A stretch of 64,000 nucleotides of DNA from Phenylobacterium sp. LH3H17 (GTDB lineage: Bacteria > Pseudomonadota > Alphaproteobacteria > Caulobacterales > Caulobacteraceae). How positions within the stretch are numbered: position 1 is the first letter of the stretch; the number at the start of each line of letters is the position of its first letter. A model generated the notes under the pieces. That model was not told the DNA's origin and ran no database searches. It worked only from the letters and a program-made list of their open reading frames with translations. The stretch is taken from assembly GCF_024298925.1 (NCBI RefSeq), contig NZ_CP101283.1, positions 1,617,001-1,681,000 on the forward strand, in the 5' to 3' direction. Shown piece by piece: positions 42,790 to 50,410 of the stretch. The translations under genes were made by a program, and so were the position numbers.

Positions 42790-44070
42790 ATGCTCCTGGA
42801 GCTCTTCAACCGCCTGGGACTCGCCCTGGCCATCGGATTCCTGGTCGGCGTCGAACGCGGCTGGCGCGCGCGCGACGTCGCCGAGGGCCGTCGCACGGCA
42901 GGGATACGCACATACGCCCTGACCGGCCTGTTGGGCGGGGTCACGGCCTTGCTGAGTCAGGCGCTGGGGGGCTGGGCGTTCGTCGCCCTGGGCCTGCCGT
43001 TCGCCGCCGCCTTCATCCTGTTCAAGCATCGCGAGCAGGAGGAGGAGGGCGACTATTCGGTGACGGCCATCGTTGCTGCGCTCCTGGTTTTCGCGCTGGG
43101 CGCCTATGCGGTGATCGGCGACGGGCGTGTCGCCGCGGCGACAGCGGTGGTGGCCACCGCCCTGCTGGCCTTCAAGGGTCTGCTTCACAGCTGGCTCGCG
43201 CGGCTCACCTGGCCGGAACTGCGCAGCGCCCTGATCCTGCTGGCGATGAGCCTGGTCGCCCTGCCACTGCTGCCGAACCGGGGATTTGGTCCCTATGAAA
43301 GCGTCAATCCCTACGAACTCTGGCTCCTGACCATCGCGATGGCTGGAGTGTCATTCGTGGCCTATGCGGCCATCAAGATATTCGGTCCGTCGCGCGGTCT
43401 GATGCTGGCCAGCGTGGCCGGCGCGGTTGTCTCTTCGACCGCGACGACCCTTCACTTGGCGCGGCTCAACCGACAGGCGGCGGGTGCGGAGGTCCTGCAC
43501 GCCGCCGCCGCGCTCCTGGCCGGGGCGGTGATGGCCGCACGGCTGGGCGTCATCACGGCCATGATCGCGCCCGTCCTGTTTCAACGCCTGGTCCTGCCGC
43601 TGGGCGCCTTCGCGGCCGTCTCGACGATCCTGGCCCTGGCCAGCGCCCTGGGCCGCGCCTCGAAGCCGGCGGCGGCGGCGGCGGCGGCGAGCGACTCGCC
43701 GATGAAGAGCCCGTTCGATCTGGAGCTCGTCCTCAAATTCGCGCTGGTGCTCGGCGCCGTCATGGCCGCCGCCCGCGTCCTGTCGGCGCTCTATGGCGCC
43801 CAGGGCCTCCTGCCCGTCGCCGCCCTGGCCGGCCTCGCCGACGCCGACGCCGTGACGCTGGCCGTGGCCCGAATGACGACCCAGGAAGGGCTGGACCTGG
43901 ATCTTGCTGTCTATGCCGTGCTGCTCACGGCAGCGGTCGACAGCGCGTCGAAGGCGACGATCGCAACCGTCGTCGGCGGCGTCCGGTTCGGAGGGCTGTT
44001 CGCGGCCGGAACCCTGCTGGCCGCCGCCGCCGCGACCGCGGCGTTCTACTGGGGTGGCGCGCCGGCCTGA
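42790..44070 (+). CDS. MgtC/SapB-DUF4010 membrane protein
   Basis: 426 residues, about 12 TM helices. The N-terminal MgtC-like part has LGLALAIGFLVGVERGW and RTAGIRTYALTGLLGG; the C-terminal DUF4010 part has ADADAVTLAVARM. The MgtC core usually modulates membrane energy under Mg or acid stress; in this long form the function is unknown. A run of nine consecutive Ala codons (GCG/GGC microsatellite near 43670) forms a linker. The ribosome site before ATG 42790 is poor. Confidence 0.87.
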   Translation: MLLELFNRLGLALAIGFLVGVERGWRARDVAEGRRTAGIRTYALTGLLGGVTALLSQALGGWAFVALGLPFAAAFILFKHREQEEEGDYSVTAIVAALLVFALGAYAVIGDGRVAAATAVVATALLAFKGLLHSWLARLTWPELRSALILLAMSLVALPLLPNRGFGPYESVNPYELWLLTIAMAGVSFVAYAAIKIFGPSRGLMLASVAGAVVSSTATTLHLARLNRQAAGAEVLHAAAALLAGAVMAARLGVITAMIAPVLFQRLVLPLGAFAAVSTILALASALGRASKPAAAAAAASDSPMKSPFDLELVLKFALVLGAVMAAARVLSALYGAQGLLPVAALAGLADADAVTLAVARMTTQEGLDLDLAVYAVLLTAAVDSASKATIATVVGGVRFGGLFAAGTLLAAAAATAAFYWGGAPA

Positions 44071-44082
44071 GCGGGCGCCCGG

Positions 44083-44096
44083 TTGACGGGGGTCAA
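44083..44096. promoter_or_regulatory. FNR/FixK box TTGA-CGGGGG-TCAA
   Basis: Perfect palindrome just after the MgtC/DUF4010 stop. Centre 44089.5 predicts a start near 44131, 17 bases before the DUF2267 ATG. Confidence 0.78.
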
Positions 44097-44147
44097 GGCG
44101 CGGCGGCGGCGCCGAACTCATCTTGGATCGATAGAGGAGTGCGATCC

Positions 44148-44588
44148 ATGAGCACCGGACTCGCTGTGTTCGACACCACCGTCCAGGAAACCAATACGTG
44201 GCTGAAGCTGGTCGAGGATCGGCTGAAGCCGTGTGATCGGCAGCAGGCCTACGGCGCCTTGCGAGCGGTGCTCCACGTCCTTCGCGACAGCCTGCCCATG
44301 GACGCGGTGATGGGCCTGTCCGCGCAGCTGCCGATTCTGCTGCGAGGCGTGGCGCTGGAGGGCTGGCGGCCCGGCGACGGAGCTTCCGACATCCACGACC
44401 CCCAGGCCTTCGCCCAGGCGGTGGAGGCCGGCCTGCCGCGGGACTTTCCCCGCGAGGGCAGCGACACGGCCGAGGCGGTCTTGAGCGTGCTCGCCGACCA
44501 GCTCGACCCGGGCGAGACGCGCAAGCTGATCCAATACCAGCCGGTCGCGCTGCGCCGTCTCTGGCCGGCGATCCACCACGCAACCTAG
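44148..44588 (+). CDS. DUF2267 protein
   Basis: 146 residues, all-helical: TWLKLVEDRLKPCDRQQAY, ALRAVLHVLRDSLPMDAVMGLSAQLP and a second repeat SDTAEAVLSVLADQLDPGET, the duplicated helical unit of DUF2267. These proteins recur in alphaproteobacterial low-oxygen and stress regulons, with unknown biochemistry. GAGGAG lies eight bases before ATG 44148; the GTG at 44139 is too close to it. HdeD-like gene follows after 54 bases. Confidence 0.85.
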   Translation: MSTGLAVFDTTVQETNTWLKLVEDRLKPCDRQQAYGALRAVLHVLRDSLPMDAVMGLSAQLPILLRGVALEGWRPGDGASDIHDPQAFAQAVEAGLPRDFPREGSDTAEAVLSVLADQLDPGETRKLIQYQPVALRRLWPAIHHAT

Positions 44589-44642
44589 GGCTTGCCGACC
44601 CAGGGCAGCCGTCAAGCCGCCGGCTCGCGAGGAGACCACGCC

Positions 44643-45206
44643 ATGACCGCCGTACGCTCCATCAGTGACCGGCCGCTGATCTGGCCGCGACTCCAGGCGC
44701 GGCGAAGACTGCTGTTCTGGATCGGTTGCGCCATGTCGCTGCTCGGCGCCGTGGCGATCGTCTCGCCCGGCTTCACACACCTGCTCATCGGGGCCTTCGC
44801 CGGCTGGCTGCTCTGGTTGGCGGGGGGCATCATGTTCGGCGCGTCGCTGCTGCTGATCGGCGGCCGGCCGTTTCTCGGCGGGCTGCTCAGCAGCTTGGTG
44901 GCGATCGGGGCCGGCGCCTTCCTGCTGTTCAACCCGACCGCCGGCGCGCTGGCGGTGACGATCCTGGCGACGGCGGTGTTCGTCGCCGACGGCGCCTTCC
45001 AGCTCGCCCTGGCCCTGGACCTGCGTCCCTTGAAGGTCTGGCGCTGGATTCTGGCCTCGGCCCTGGCAAGCGCCGTGGCGGCCGTGATGATCGCACCCGG
45101 GCAATTCGCCGGATCGACCACGGCGTTCGGCATTCTGGTCGGCGTGGCGGTGCTGAGCACCGGCCTGGGGTTCATCGCCCTGAGCGAGGCGGCCGGCAAG
45201 GACTAG
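44643..45206 (+). CDS. HdeD-family membrane protein
   Basis: 187 residues with six TM helices arranged as three similar pairs, the HdeD layout (LLFWIGCAMSLLGAVAIV; LLIGGRPFLGGLLSSLVAIG; FQLALALDLRPLKVWRW). HdeD was first linked to acid resistance in E. coli; the mechanism is unknown. AGGAGA precedes ATG 44643 by seven bases. Probably transcribed with the DUF2267 gene from its FixK box. It ends four bases into the convergent AI-2E gene. Confidence 0.85.
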   Translation: MTAVRSISDRPLIWPRLQARRRLLFWIGCAMSLLGAVAIVSPGFTHLLIGAFAGWLLWLAGGIMFGASLLLIGGRPFLGGLLSSLVAIGAGAFLLFNPTAGALAVTILATAVFVADGAFQLALALDLRPLKVWRWILASALASAVAAVMIAPGQFAGSTTAFGILVGVAVLSTGLGFIALSEAAGKD

Positions 45207-46315
45207 GCTGGCCGGCCCTCGCGCCGAGCCCGCGCCATGGGCTCCGGCGGGTCGCCCAGCACGCCTTCGACATAGACCTTCCTGACGATCACATAGGCGA
45301 CGACGGCCAGCGGCGTTGCGAACAGCACCCCGAGCGGGCCGAGCAGCATGCCCATGCCCAGGACCGCGAACAGGGTCACCGCCATGGGCAGCTCGGCCAT
45401 CCGGCGGAGCATCAGCGGGGTCACGAGATTGGCCTCGATCTGCGCCGCAGCGAGATAGACCGCGCCCGCCAGGGCGAAGGTCTGCGGACCTGCCGTCAGC
45501 GCGATCAGGAGCCCGGGAACGGCGGCGGCCATCGGACCGACCACCGGAACGAACTGGCTGACTCCGGCCAGGACTCCCAGACCGATCGGGGAGGGAACGC
45601 CGACCAGCCAGAGGCCGAGTGTCGTCGTGGCTCCGACCAGAACCATCGACAGCAACTGCCCTATCAGCCAGCGTTTCAGGGCGTCGTTGGTCGCCTCCAG
45701 GACCTCAGTGGTCCGGGCGCGAGCCGGCCGCGGAAACAGCCGAACGAAGCCCTGGGCGTAGGCGCGGGGGTGGAACGCCAGATAGAGTCCCGCGAACACG
45801 ACGATCAAGGTCGCGGCCATCGCCGTCGCGGCGTTGGCGGCGAACTTCGGAGCCAGGCTGAGCCATCCGCCGTCCGGCCCGGTGAGCCGGCCGACCTCCA
45901 CCAGCAGCAGATCACCGAGCGTCGAGCGTGCGAGCCGCGCTTCCAGTTCGGTCCAGGCGCGCGGGAGCAGGTCGGCGAGGTTCGCCAATTGCATCTCAAT
46001 TTGGCGGCCGAACGCCCAGATCGTGGCGGCGATCAGCGCGCCGCAGACCACCACCGCGATGACGAGGCTGGCCATGCGGCCGAGCTCGGTGCGGCCGAGC
46101 GGGGTGCGGTCACGCAACGGGGACGCGACCGCGTGCAGCAGGACCGCGACGAGAATGGCGCCGAAGACCAGCAGGAGCACATCGGCAAGCCGAACCACCA
46201 GGGCGACGCCGACCACCGCGGCAGCGGTCAGCGCCAGCCGCTGGGCGAAGGCCGCCAGGGACAACGGCCGGGCCTCGCCGGACGGCTCCGGCGCGGCGGG
46301 ATCGCCGCGCGTCAC
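45203..46315 (-). CDS. AI-2E/PerM-family transporter
   Basis: 370 residues, about eight TM helices, with the family pattern LSMVLVGATTTLGLWLVG and the C-terminal IEANLVTPLMLRRMAELP. The family includes quorum-signal exporters and Na+/H+ exchangers; the substrate is unknown. The GTG 46315 overlaps the stop of a 34-residue upstream gene (GTGA), so its translation depends on that gene. The TAG end meets the HdeD-like gene. Confidence 0.87.
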   Translation of the reverse strand: MTRGDPAAPEPSGEARPLSLAAFAQRLALTAAAVVGVALVVRLADVLLLVFGAILVAVLLHAVASPLRDRTPLGRTELGRMASLVIAVVVCGALIAATIWAFGRQIEMQLANLADLLPRAWTELEARLARSTLGDLLLVEVGRLTGPDGGWLSLAPKFAANAATAMAATLIVVFAGLYLAFHPRAYAQGFVRLFPRPARARTTEVLEATNDALKRWLIGQLLSMVLVGATTTLGLWLVGVPSPIGLGVLAGVSQFVPVVGPMAAAVPGLLIALTAGPQTFALAGAVYLAAAQIEANLVTPLMLRRMAELPMAVTLFAVLGMGMLLGPLGVLFATPLAVVAYVIVRKVYVEGVLGDPPEPMARARREGRPA

Positions 46316-46416
46316 TGGAGCCGAGAGGGCAACAAGGCCAGCACCGCCGCCGCTAGCAGGAGCAGGAGCGCCATCTTGAGCGTGTGGTCGGTTGGGACTG
46401 CGAGTTGTCTAGCCAT
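46312..46416 (-). CDS. 34-residue small membrane protein coupled to AI-2E gene
   Basis: Very short gene: polar N-terminus (ARQLAVPTDHTLK) and one hydrophobic helix (MALLLLLAAAVLALLP) with a basic end. GGAGG sits seven bases before ATG 46416, and its TGA overlaps the GTG of the transporter gene, the arrangement of a translationally coupled leader or small subunit. No family recognised. Both signals make it more believable than its length alone would. Confidence 0.65.
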   Translation of the reverse strand: MARQLAVPTDHTLKMALLLLLAAAVLALLPSRLQ

Positions 46417-46532
46417 GTGAAGTCCTCCAGCGGGGTCAGGTTTAGCACCGGTGAGGGCACGAGGGACCGCCTCGCCATCTTAGCCGTGACCGCGGGACGC
46501 TCACAGCCAAGCCGAAGGCGCGCCCGATTGCC

Positions 46533-46546
46533 TTGAGGGACGTCAA
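46533..46546. promoter_or_regulatory. FNR/FixK box TTGA-GGGACG-TCAA, divergent
   Basis: Perfect palindrome in the middle of the 245-base gap 46417-46661. Predicted starts would be about 81 bases before the CPBP ATG and about 82 bases before the small coupled gene, so the direction it serves is unclear. Confidence 0.6.
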
Positions 46547-46661
46547 TCGCGCGTCAGGACCGCCGCGACTTGATCGCGTCAATGAGGCGGACCCTTTCGT
46601 CGGTTGATCGCCCGTCCCCTACAGCGCAAGCTCAAGCTTACACGCTGAACGGGAACCCTGC

Positions 46662-47444
46662 ATGACCGCCAGACGCTCGGCCGTCGCCTTCTTCCTGCTG
46701 ATCCTGGCGCTCGCGGGTCCTCTATGGCTGGTCAGCGACCGCCTGGGCGTGATCGGATCTCTTCGAATCCCCACCAGCGATCTGGCCCTGGCGTTCACGC
46801 CGATGATCGCAGGCCTGGCGCTCGTGGTCTGGCGGGAGGGGTGGGGGAGGGCGGCGCTATTGTTGCGGAGCGCCGTGGATGTGACCACCATCCGGGGTGG
46901 TCGCTGGATCGCCGCCGCCTGTCTGCTTCCGCCGCTCATCTATCTGACGAGCTGGGGTCTCATGCGGCTGAGCGGCGCGGATCACCCGATCCCCACGCCG
47001 GATTTGCCGCGCCTGGCCTTGCTCTTCGCTCTGTTCCTGGTTCTGGCGGCCGGCGAGGAGATCGGTTGGATGGGATATGCGTTCGATCCGTTGCAGCAGC
47101 GCTGGGGCGCGCTGGGTGCGAGCATTGTGCTCGCGATCCCTTGGTGGCTGGGCCACCTGCCGTCGATGTCGGCGATCGGCGCGTCGCGAAGCGACATGGC
47201 TTGGTGGCTGCTCGGCGCGTTCGGCCTCCGCATCCTCATGACCTGGATTTACAACAACAGCGCGGCAAGCCTCTGCGCCATGCTGATCTTCCACGCCCTC
47301 CTCAACCTCAGTCGCATCGCCACATTCCCCGTGGTCGGGGCCCACTACGTGGGCGCCTACCAGGCCGTGGCCTATGTTGTCGTCGCGGCGCTCGCCTTGG
47401 CCGTCGTCTGGATCACGCGTGGCCGGTTGGGTGAGGCGCGCTGA
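46662..47444 (+). CDS. CPBP-family intramembrane metalloprotease
   Basis: 260 residues, about eight TM helices. The CPBP/Abi motifs are present: first glutamate pair in AAGEEIGWMGYAFDPL and a histidine in IFHALLNLS; a further candidate His is in WWLGHLPSM. Members process prenylated or other membrane substrates or act in bacteriocin immunity; no such partner is nearby. The ribosome site before ATG 46662 is weak. Confidence 0.85.
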   Translation: MTARRSAVAFFLLILALAGPLWLVSDRLGVIGSLRIPTSDLALAFTPMIAGLALVVWREGWGRAALLLRSAVDVTTIRGGRWIAAACLLPPLIYLTSWGLMRLSGADHPIPTPDLPRLALLFALFLVLAAGEEIGWMGYAFDPLQQRWGALGASIVLAIPWWLGHLPSMSAIGASRSDMAWWLLGAFGLRILMTWIYNNSAASLCAMLIFHALLNLSRIATFPVVGAHYVGAYQAVAYVVVAALALAVVWITRGRLGEAR

Positions 47445-47531
47445 CCTTCGTGGCGACACGGACCGGAATCATGGCGCAGGCGATCACGGATCCGATCGCC
47501 GGCTTCCCGTAGAGCTTCCTACGAAGAGAAA

Positions 47532-47548
47532 TTATCGTCGCACGATAA
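47532..47548. promoter_or_regulatory. operator 1, TTATCGT-CGC-ACGATAA
   Basis: Perfect 7-base inverted repeat with 3-base spacer, 63 bases before the DUF2975 ATG. The matching copy at 47576 lies 44 bases on (about four helical turns), so one protein could bind both on the same DNA face. The likely binder is the XRE protein encoded second in the operon. Confidence 0.6.
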
Positions 47549-47575
47549 ATAGATTGCTCCCAAACAATAACCGGC

Positions 47576-47592
47576 ATATCGTTGGACGATAA
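47576..47592. promoter_or_regulatory. operator 2, ATATCGT-TGG-ACGATAA
   Basis: Second copy, with TATCGT/ACGATA arms identical to the first and a different spacer. Its right arm overlaps GATAAT (47588-47593), a possible -10 element, so occupancy would block the promoter. It ends 18 bases before the DUF2975 ATG. Confidence 0.6.
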
Positions 47593-47610
47593 TTTTTAGG
47601 AGCGATTTTG

Positions 47611-48132
47611 ATGTCGGATGTCTCCAACGCCACGCTTGGCCTGTCGCGGGGGCTGCTCAAGGTCTGCCGCGCGCTGAACATCATCGCGGCGGGACTTTTC
47701 TTCGTGCTGCTGGTCGCCAGCTTCTTCAACGAAGACGCCTTCGTCCATTACTACCGGACGCAGATGCCGGAAGCCGACGTCGGTCGCCTCCTGCCGGCGC
47801 TGCGCGGCATGGTGCTGGTCGGCGCGCCGATGTTCGCTCTGATCCACGTGCTGCTCTCCCGCATCCTCGACATGACGGAGACGGTCCGGAGCGGCGATCC
47901 CTTCGTGCCCGAGAACGCGGCTCGCCTGCGCGTCGTCGCCTGGTGCCTCTTGATGATCGAGGTGCTGCACGCCGGCATGGGCCTCCTGGTCCATCAGGTG
48001 CAGGCGTCCCATGTGCCGATGGAATGGGACTTCTCCCCGGCGGGTTGGCTCGCCGTCCTGCTGATCTTCGTGCTGGCCCGCGTGTTCGAGGAAGGCGCGC
48101 GCCTGCGCGGCGACCTGCAGGCGATGATCTGA
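47611..48132 (+). CDS. DUF2975 membrane protein
   Basis: 173 residues, four predicted TM helices (LNIIAAGLFFVLLVASFF; a second near 70-88; WCLLMIEVLHAGMGLLV; WLAVLLIFVLARVFEEG). The end ARVFEEGARLRGDLQAMI is typical of DUF2975 proteins, which are nearly always followed by a small XRE regulator, as here. AGGAG is eight bases before ATG 47611. The stop overlaps the next ATG (TGATG). Function unknown. Confidence 0.87.
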   Translation: MSDVSNATLGLSRGLLKVCRALNIIAAGLFFVLLVASFFNEDAFVHYYRTQMPEADVGRLLPALRGMVLVGAPMFALIHVLLSRILDMTETVRSGDPFVPENAARLRVVAWCLLMIEVLHAGMGLLVHQVQASHVPMEWDFSPAGWLAVLLIFVLARVFEEGARLRGDLQAMI

Positions 48133-48380
48133 TGCCCATACTCATCAGGATCGACGACATGCTGCACGAGCGGCGGATGACGCTCACAGAACTCGCGGGC
48201 CGGGTCGGCATCACCCTGGCCAACCTCTCGATCCTCAAGACCGGCAAGGCCAAGGGGGTCCGGTTCGAGACGCTGGAGGCGATCTGCGACGTGCTCGACT
48301 GCCAGCCGGGCGATCTCATCGAGTTCCGCCGAGACGATCCGAACCCGCCTCAGTCGCAAGGGGCTGGCGGAACCGGCTGA
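48132..48380 (+). CDS. YozG-like XRE-family small regulator
   Basis: 82 residues, almost only a helix-turn-helix: RRMTLTELAGRVGITLANLSILKTGKAKGVRFETLEAIC in outline (TELAGRVGIT first and ANLSILKTGKAKG recognition helix), then CDVLDCQPGDLIEF. It probably represses its own operon through the two operators at 47532 and 47576, with the DUF2975 membrane partner perhaps controlling it; that is inference from the conserved pairing. Confidence 0.87.
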   Translation: MPILIRIDDMLHERRMTLTELAGRVGITLANLSILKTGKAKGVRFETLEAICDVLDCQPGDLIEFRRDDPNPPQSQGAGGTG

Positions 48381-48511
48381 CGCATCCGCTGAGGTCGAGT
48401 CGGCCCTTCTTGAGCTGGATCATGCAGGTCGCTAGGCCGGCGGGTGGCTTGCCGGCCCTTACGGCAGCTCTCTAACTGTGCCGGCTTCCCGATGCGGCAA
48501 GGAGACTCGTC

Positions 48512-50320
48512 ATGAACAAGGTCGTGCGGATCGGCGGGGCCGGTGGTTTTCTTGGCGACTCATCGGTGGCGGCGCCGCAGCTGCTGAAGGGCGGCAAGCT
48601 CGACTACATGATCCTGGACTATCTGGCCGAGGCGACGATGTCGGCCTTGGGCCAGCTCAAGGCCGCGCGTCCCGACCAGGGCTATGCCCGCGATTTCACG
48701 GAGTGGGTCTGGAAAGACAACCTGCAGGACCTGAAGGCGCAGGGCGTGAAGATCGTCACCAATGCCGGCGGCCTCAACCCCCACGCCTGCCGGGCGCGGA
48801 TGGAGGAGCTGGCCGCCGCCGCCGGACTGAGCTTCAAGATCGCCGTGGTGGAGGGCGACGACCTGATGGACCGCCTCGACGACCTGTCCCGACGCGGCCT
48901 GACGGAAATGTTCACCAACGCCGCGTTCCCCGATACCGGCCGCGTGTTCACGGCCAACGCCTATTTCGGCGGCCGGCCCATCGCCGCGGCCCTCGCGGCC
49001 GGCGCCGACATGGTGATCACCGGGCGCGTGGTGGACAGCGCGCTCGCGCTCGGTCCGCTGATGCATGAGTTCGGCTGGACTGACGCCGACCATGACCTGC
49101 TCTCCGCGGGCTCGCTCGCCGGACACGTGATCGAGTGCGGCGCCCAGGCGACGGGCGGCCTCTTCACGGACTGGGAGGACGTGCCCGACTGGGCCCACAT
49201 CGGCTATCCCGTGATCGAGTGCCATGCCGACGGCAGCTTCGTCGTCACGAAGCCCGCGGGGACCGGCGGGCTGGTGTCGCCGGCCGCCGTCGCCGAGCAG
49301 ATCCTGTACGAAGTCGGCGATCCCCAGGGCTATGCGCTCCCCGACGTTGTGTGCGATTTCACCGAGGTGCGGGTCGAGTCCGTGGGCGATAACCGGGTCC
49401 GCGTCACGGGGGCCAAGGGATATCCGGCCAGCGGCAGCTACAAGGTCTGCATCACCTTCGAGGACGGCTATCGGTTCATCGGCGCCATGCCTGTCGTCGG
49501 GCGCGACGCGGTGCGCAAGGCGGCTCGCCAGGCCGAGGCGGTGTTGGAACGCCTGGGCGACATGCTGCGCGATCGCAACCTGCCGCCCCTGCGCGACCGC
49601 CGGGTCGAGGTGCTGGGCGCCGAGGCGTCCTACGGCGCCCAGGCCCGGCCGGAAGCCAAGGCTGTGCGCGAGGTCGTCGCGCGCGTCGGCGCCGAGCACG
49701 AGAGCGCCGAGGCCTTGGGCCTGCTGGCGCGGGAATTCGCCTCGCCCACCACCTCCATGAGCGTGGGCTCGACCGGCTGGTTCGGCGGGGCGCCGACCAT
49801 CACCCCCGTTGCGCGGGTCTATTCGATCCTCCTGCCCCGGACAGAGGTTTCCGCGGTGGTGACCCTGGGCGAGGCCCGGATGGAGGTGGCGGCGGAGCCG
49901 CCCGCCAGGGCTTTCGACCCGGGCGCGGTGGTGCGTCCCGAGGCGGCCGACGCCCCCGACTCCGGCGAGGCTCTTGTCCAGGCGCCGCTGATCGACCTGG
50001 CGTGGGCCCGGTCGGGCGACAAGGGCGACGCCTTCAATATCGGGGTCATCGCGCGGCGTCCGGAATACCTGCCCTGGATCCGGCGCGCCCTGAGCCCCCA
50101 GGCCGTACGGGCCTTCTTCGCCCACGAGTTCGAGGGGGCCAAGGCCCCCGAGGTGATCCGCTACGACCTGCCGGGCCTCCTAGCGATCAACCTGCACTGC
50201 ATCCAGTCGCTTGGCGGCGGACAGTTCTCCAGCCTGCGGCTGGACCCGCTCGCCAAGGGCAAGGCGCAGCAACTTCTGGACATGGAGATCGATATTCCGG
50301 CTCGCCTCCTGGAGCGATAG
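48512..50320 (+). CDS. AtuA-family (DUF1446) protein
   Basis: 602 residues. The DUF1446 part (1-450) begins VVRIGGAGGFLGDSSVAAPQ and holds NAGGLNPHACRARMEEL and SMSVGSTGWFGGAPT; a C-terminal AtuA-type ferredoxin-fold domain follows (LIDLAWARSGDKGDAFNIGV). AtuA belongs to acyclic terpene (citronellol) degradation in Pseudomonas, but no other atu genes are here, so the pathway is unproven. AAGGAG precedes ATG 48512. The next gene is 90 bases downstream on the same strand. Confidence 0.88.
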   Translation: MNKVVRIGGAGGFLGDSSVAAPQLLKGGKLDYMILDYLAEATMSALGQLKAARPDQGYARDFTEWVWKDNLQDLKAQGVKIVTNAGGLNPHACRARMEELAAAAGLSFKIAVVEGDDLMDRLDDLSRRGLTEMFTNAAFPDTGRVFTANAYFGGRPIAAALAAGADMVITGRVVDSALALGPLMHEFGWTDADHDLLSAGSLAGHVIECGAQATGGLFTDWEDVPDWAHIGYPVIECHADGSFVVTKPAGTGGLVSPAAVAEQILYEVGDPQGYALPDVVCDFTEVRVESVGDNRVRVTGAKGYPASGSYKVCITFEDGYRFIGAMPVVGRDAVRKAARQAEAVLERLGDMLRDRNLPPLRDRRVEVLGAEASYGAQARPEAKAVREVVARVGAEHESAEALGLLAREFASPTTSMSVGSTGWFGGAPTITPVARVYSILLPRTEVSAVVTLGEARMEVAAEPPARAFDPGAVVRPEAADAPDSGEALVQAPLIDLAWARSGDKGDAFNIGVIARRPEYLPWIRRALSPQAVRAFFAHEFEGAKAPEVIRYDLPGLLAINLHCIQSLGGGQFSSLRLDPLAKGKAQQLLDMEIDIPARLLER

Positions 50321-50410
50321 CAGGTCCGAAGCGCACCCGGCGCGGAGTGATTGGCGTTCCCTTGCGTCAGTGGATTTAGGCTCGCGCCGAGACGACAACG
50401 GGAGGATCGC

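Noticed and set aside
43660..43695. GCG/GGC triplet run as a contingency (phase-variable) repeat
   Set aside because: A triplet repeat cannot shift frame; it only encodes an Ala linker in the MgtC/DUF4010 protein.
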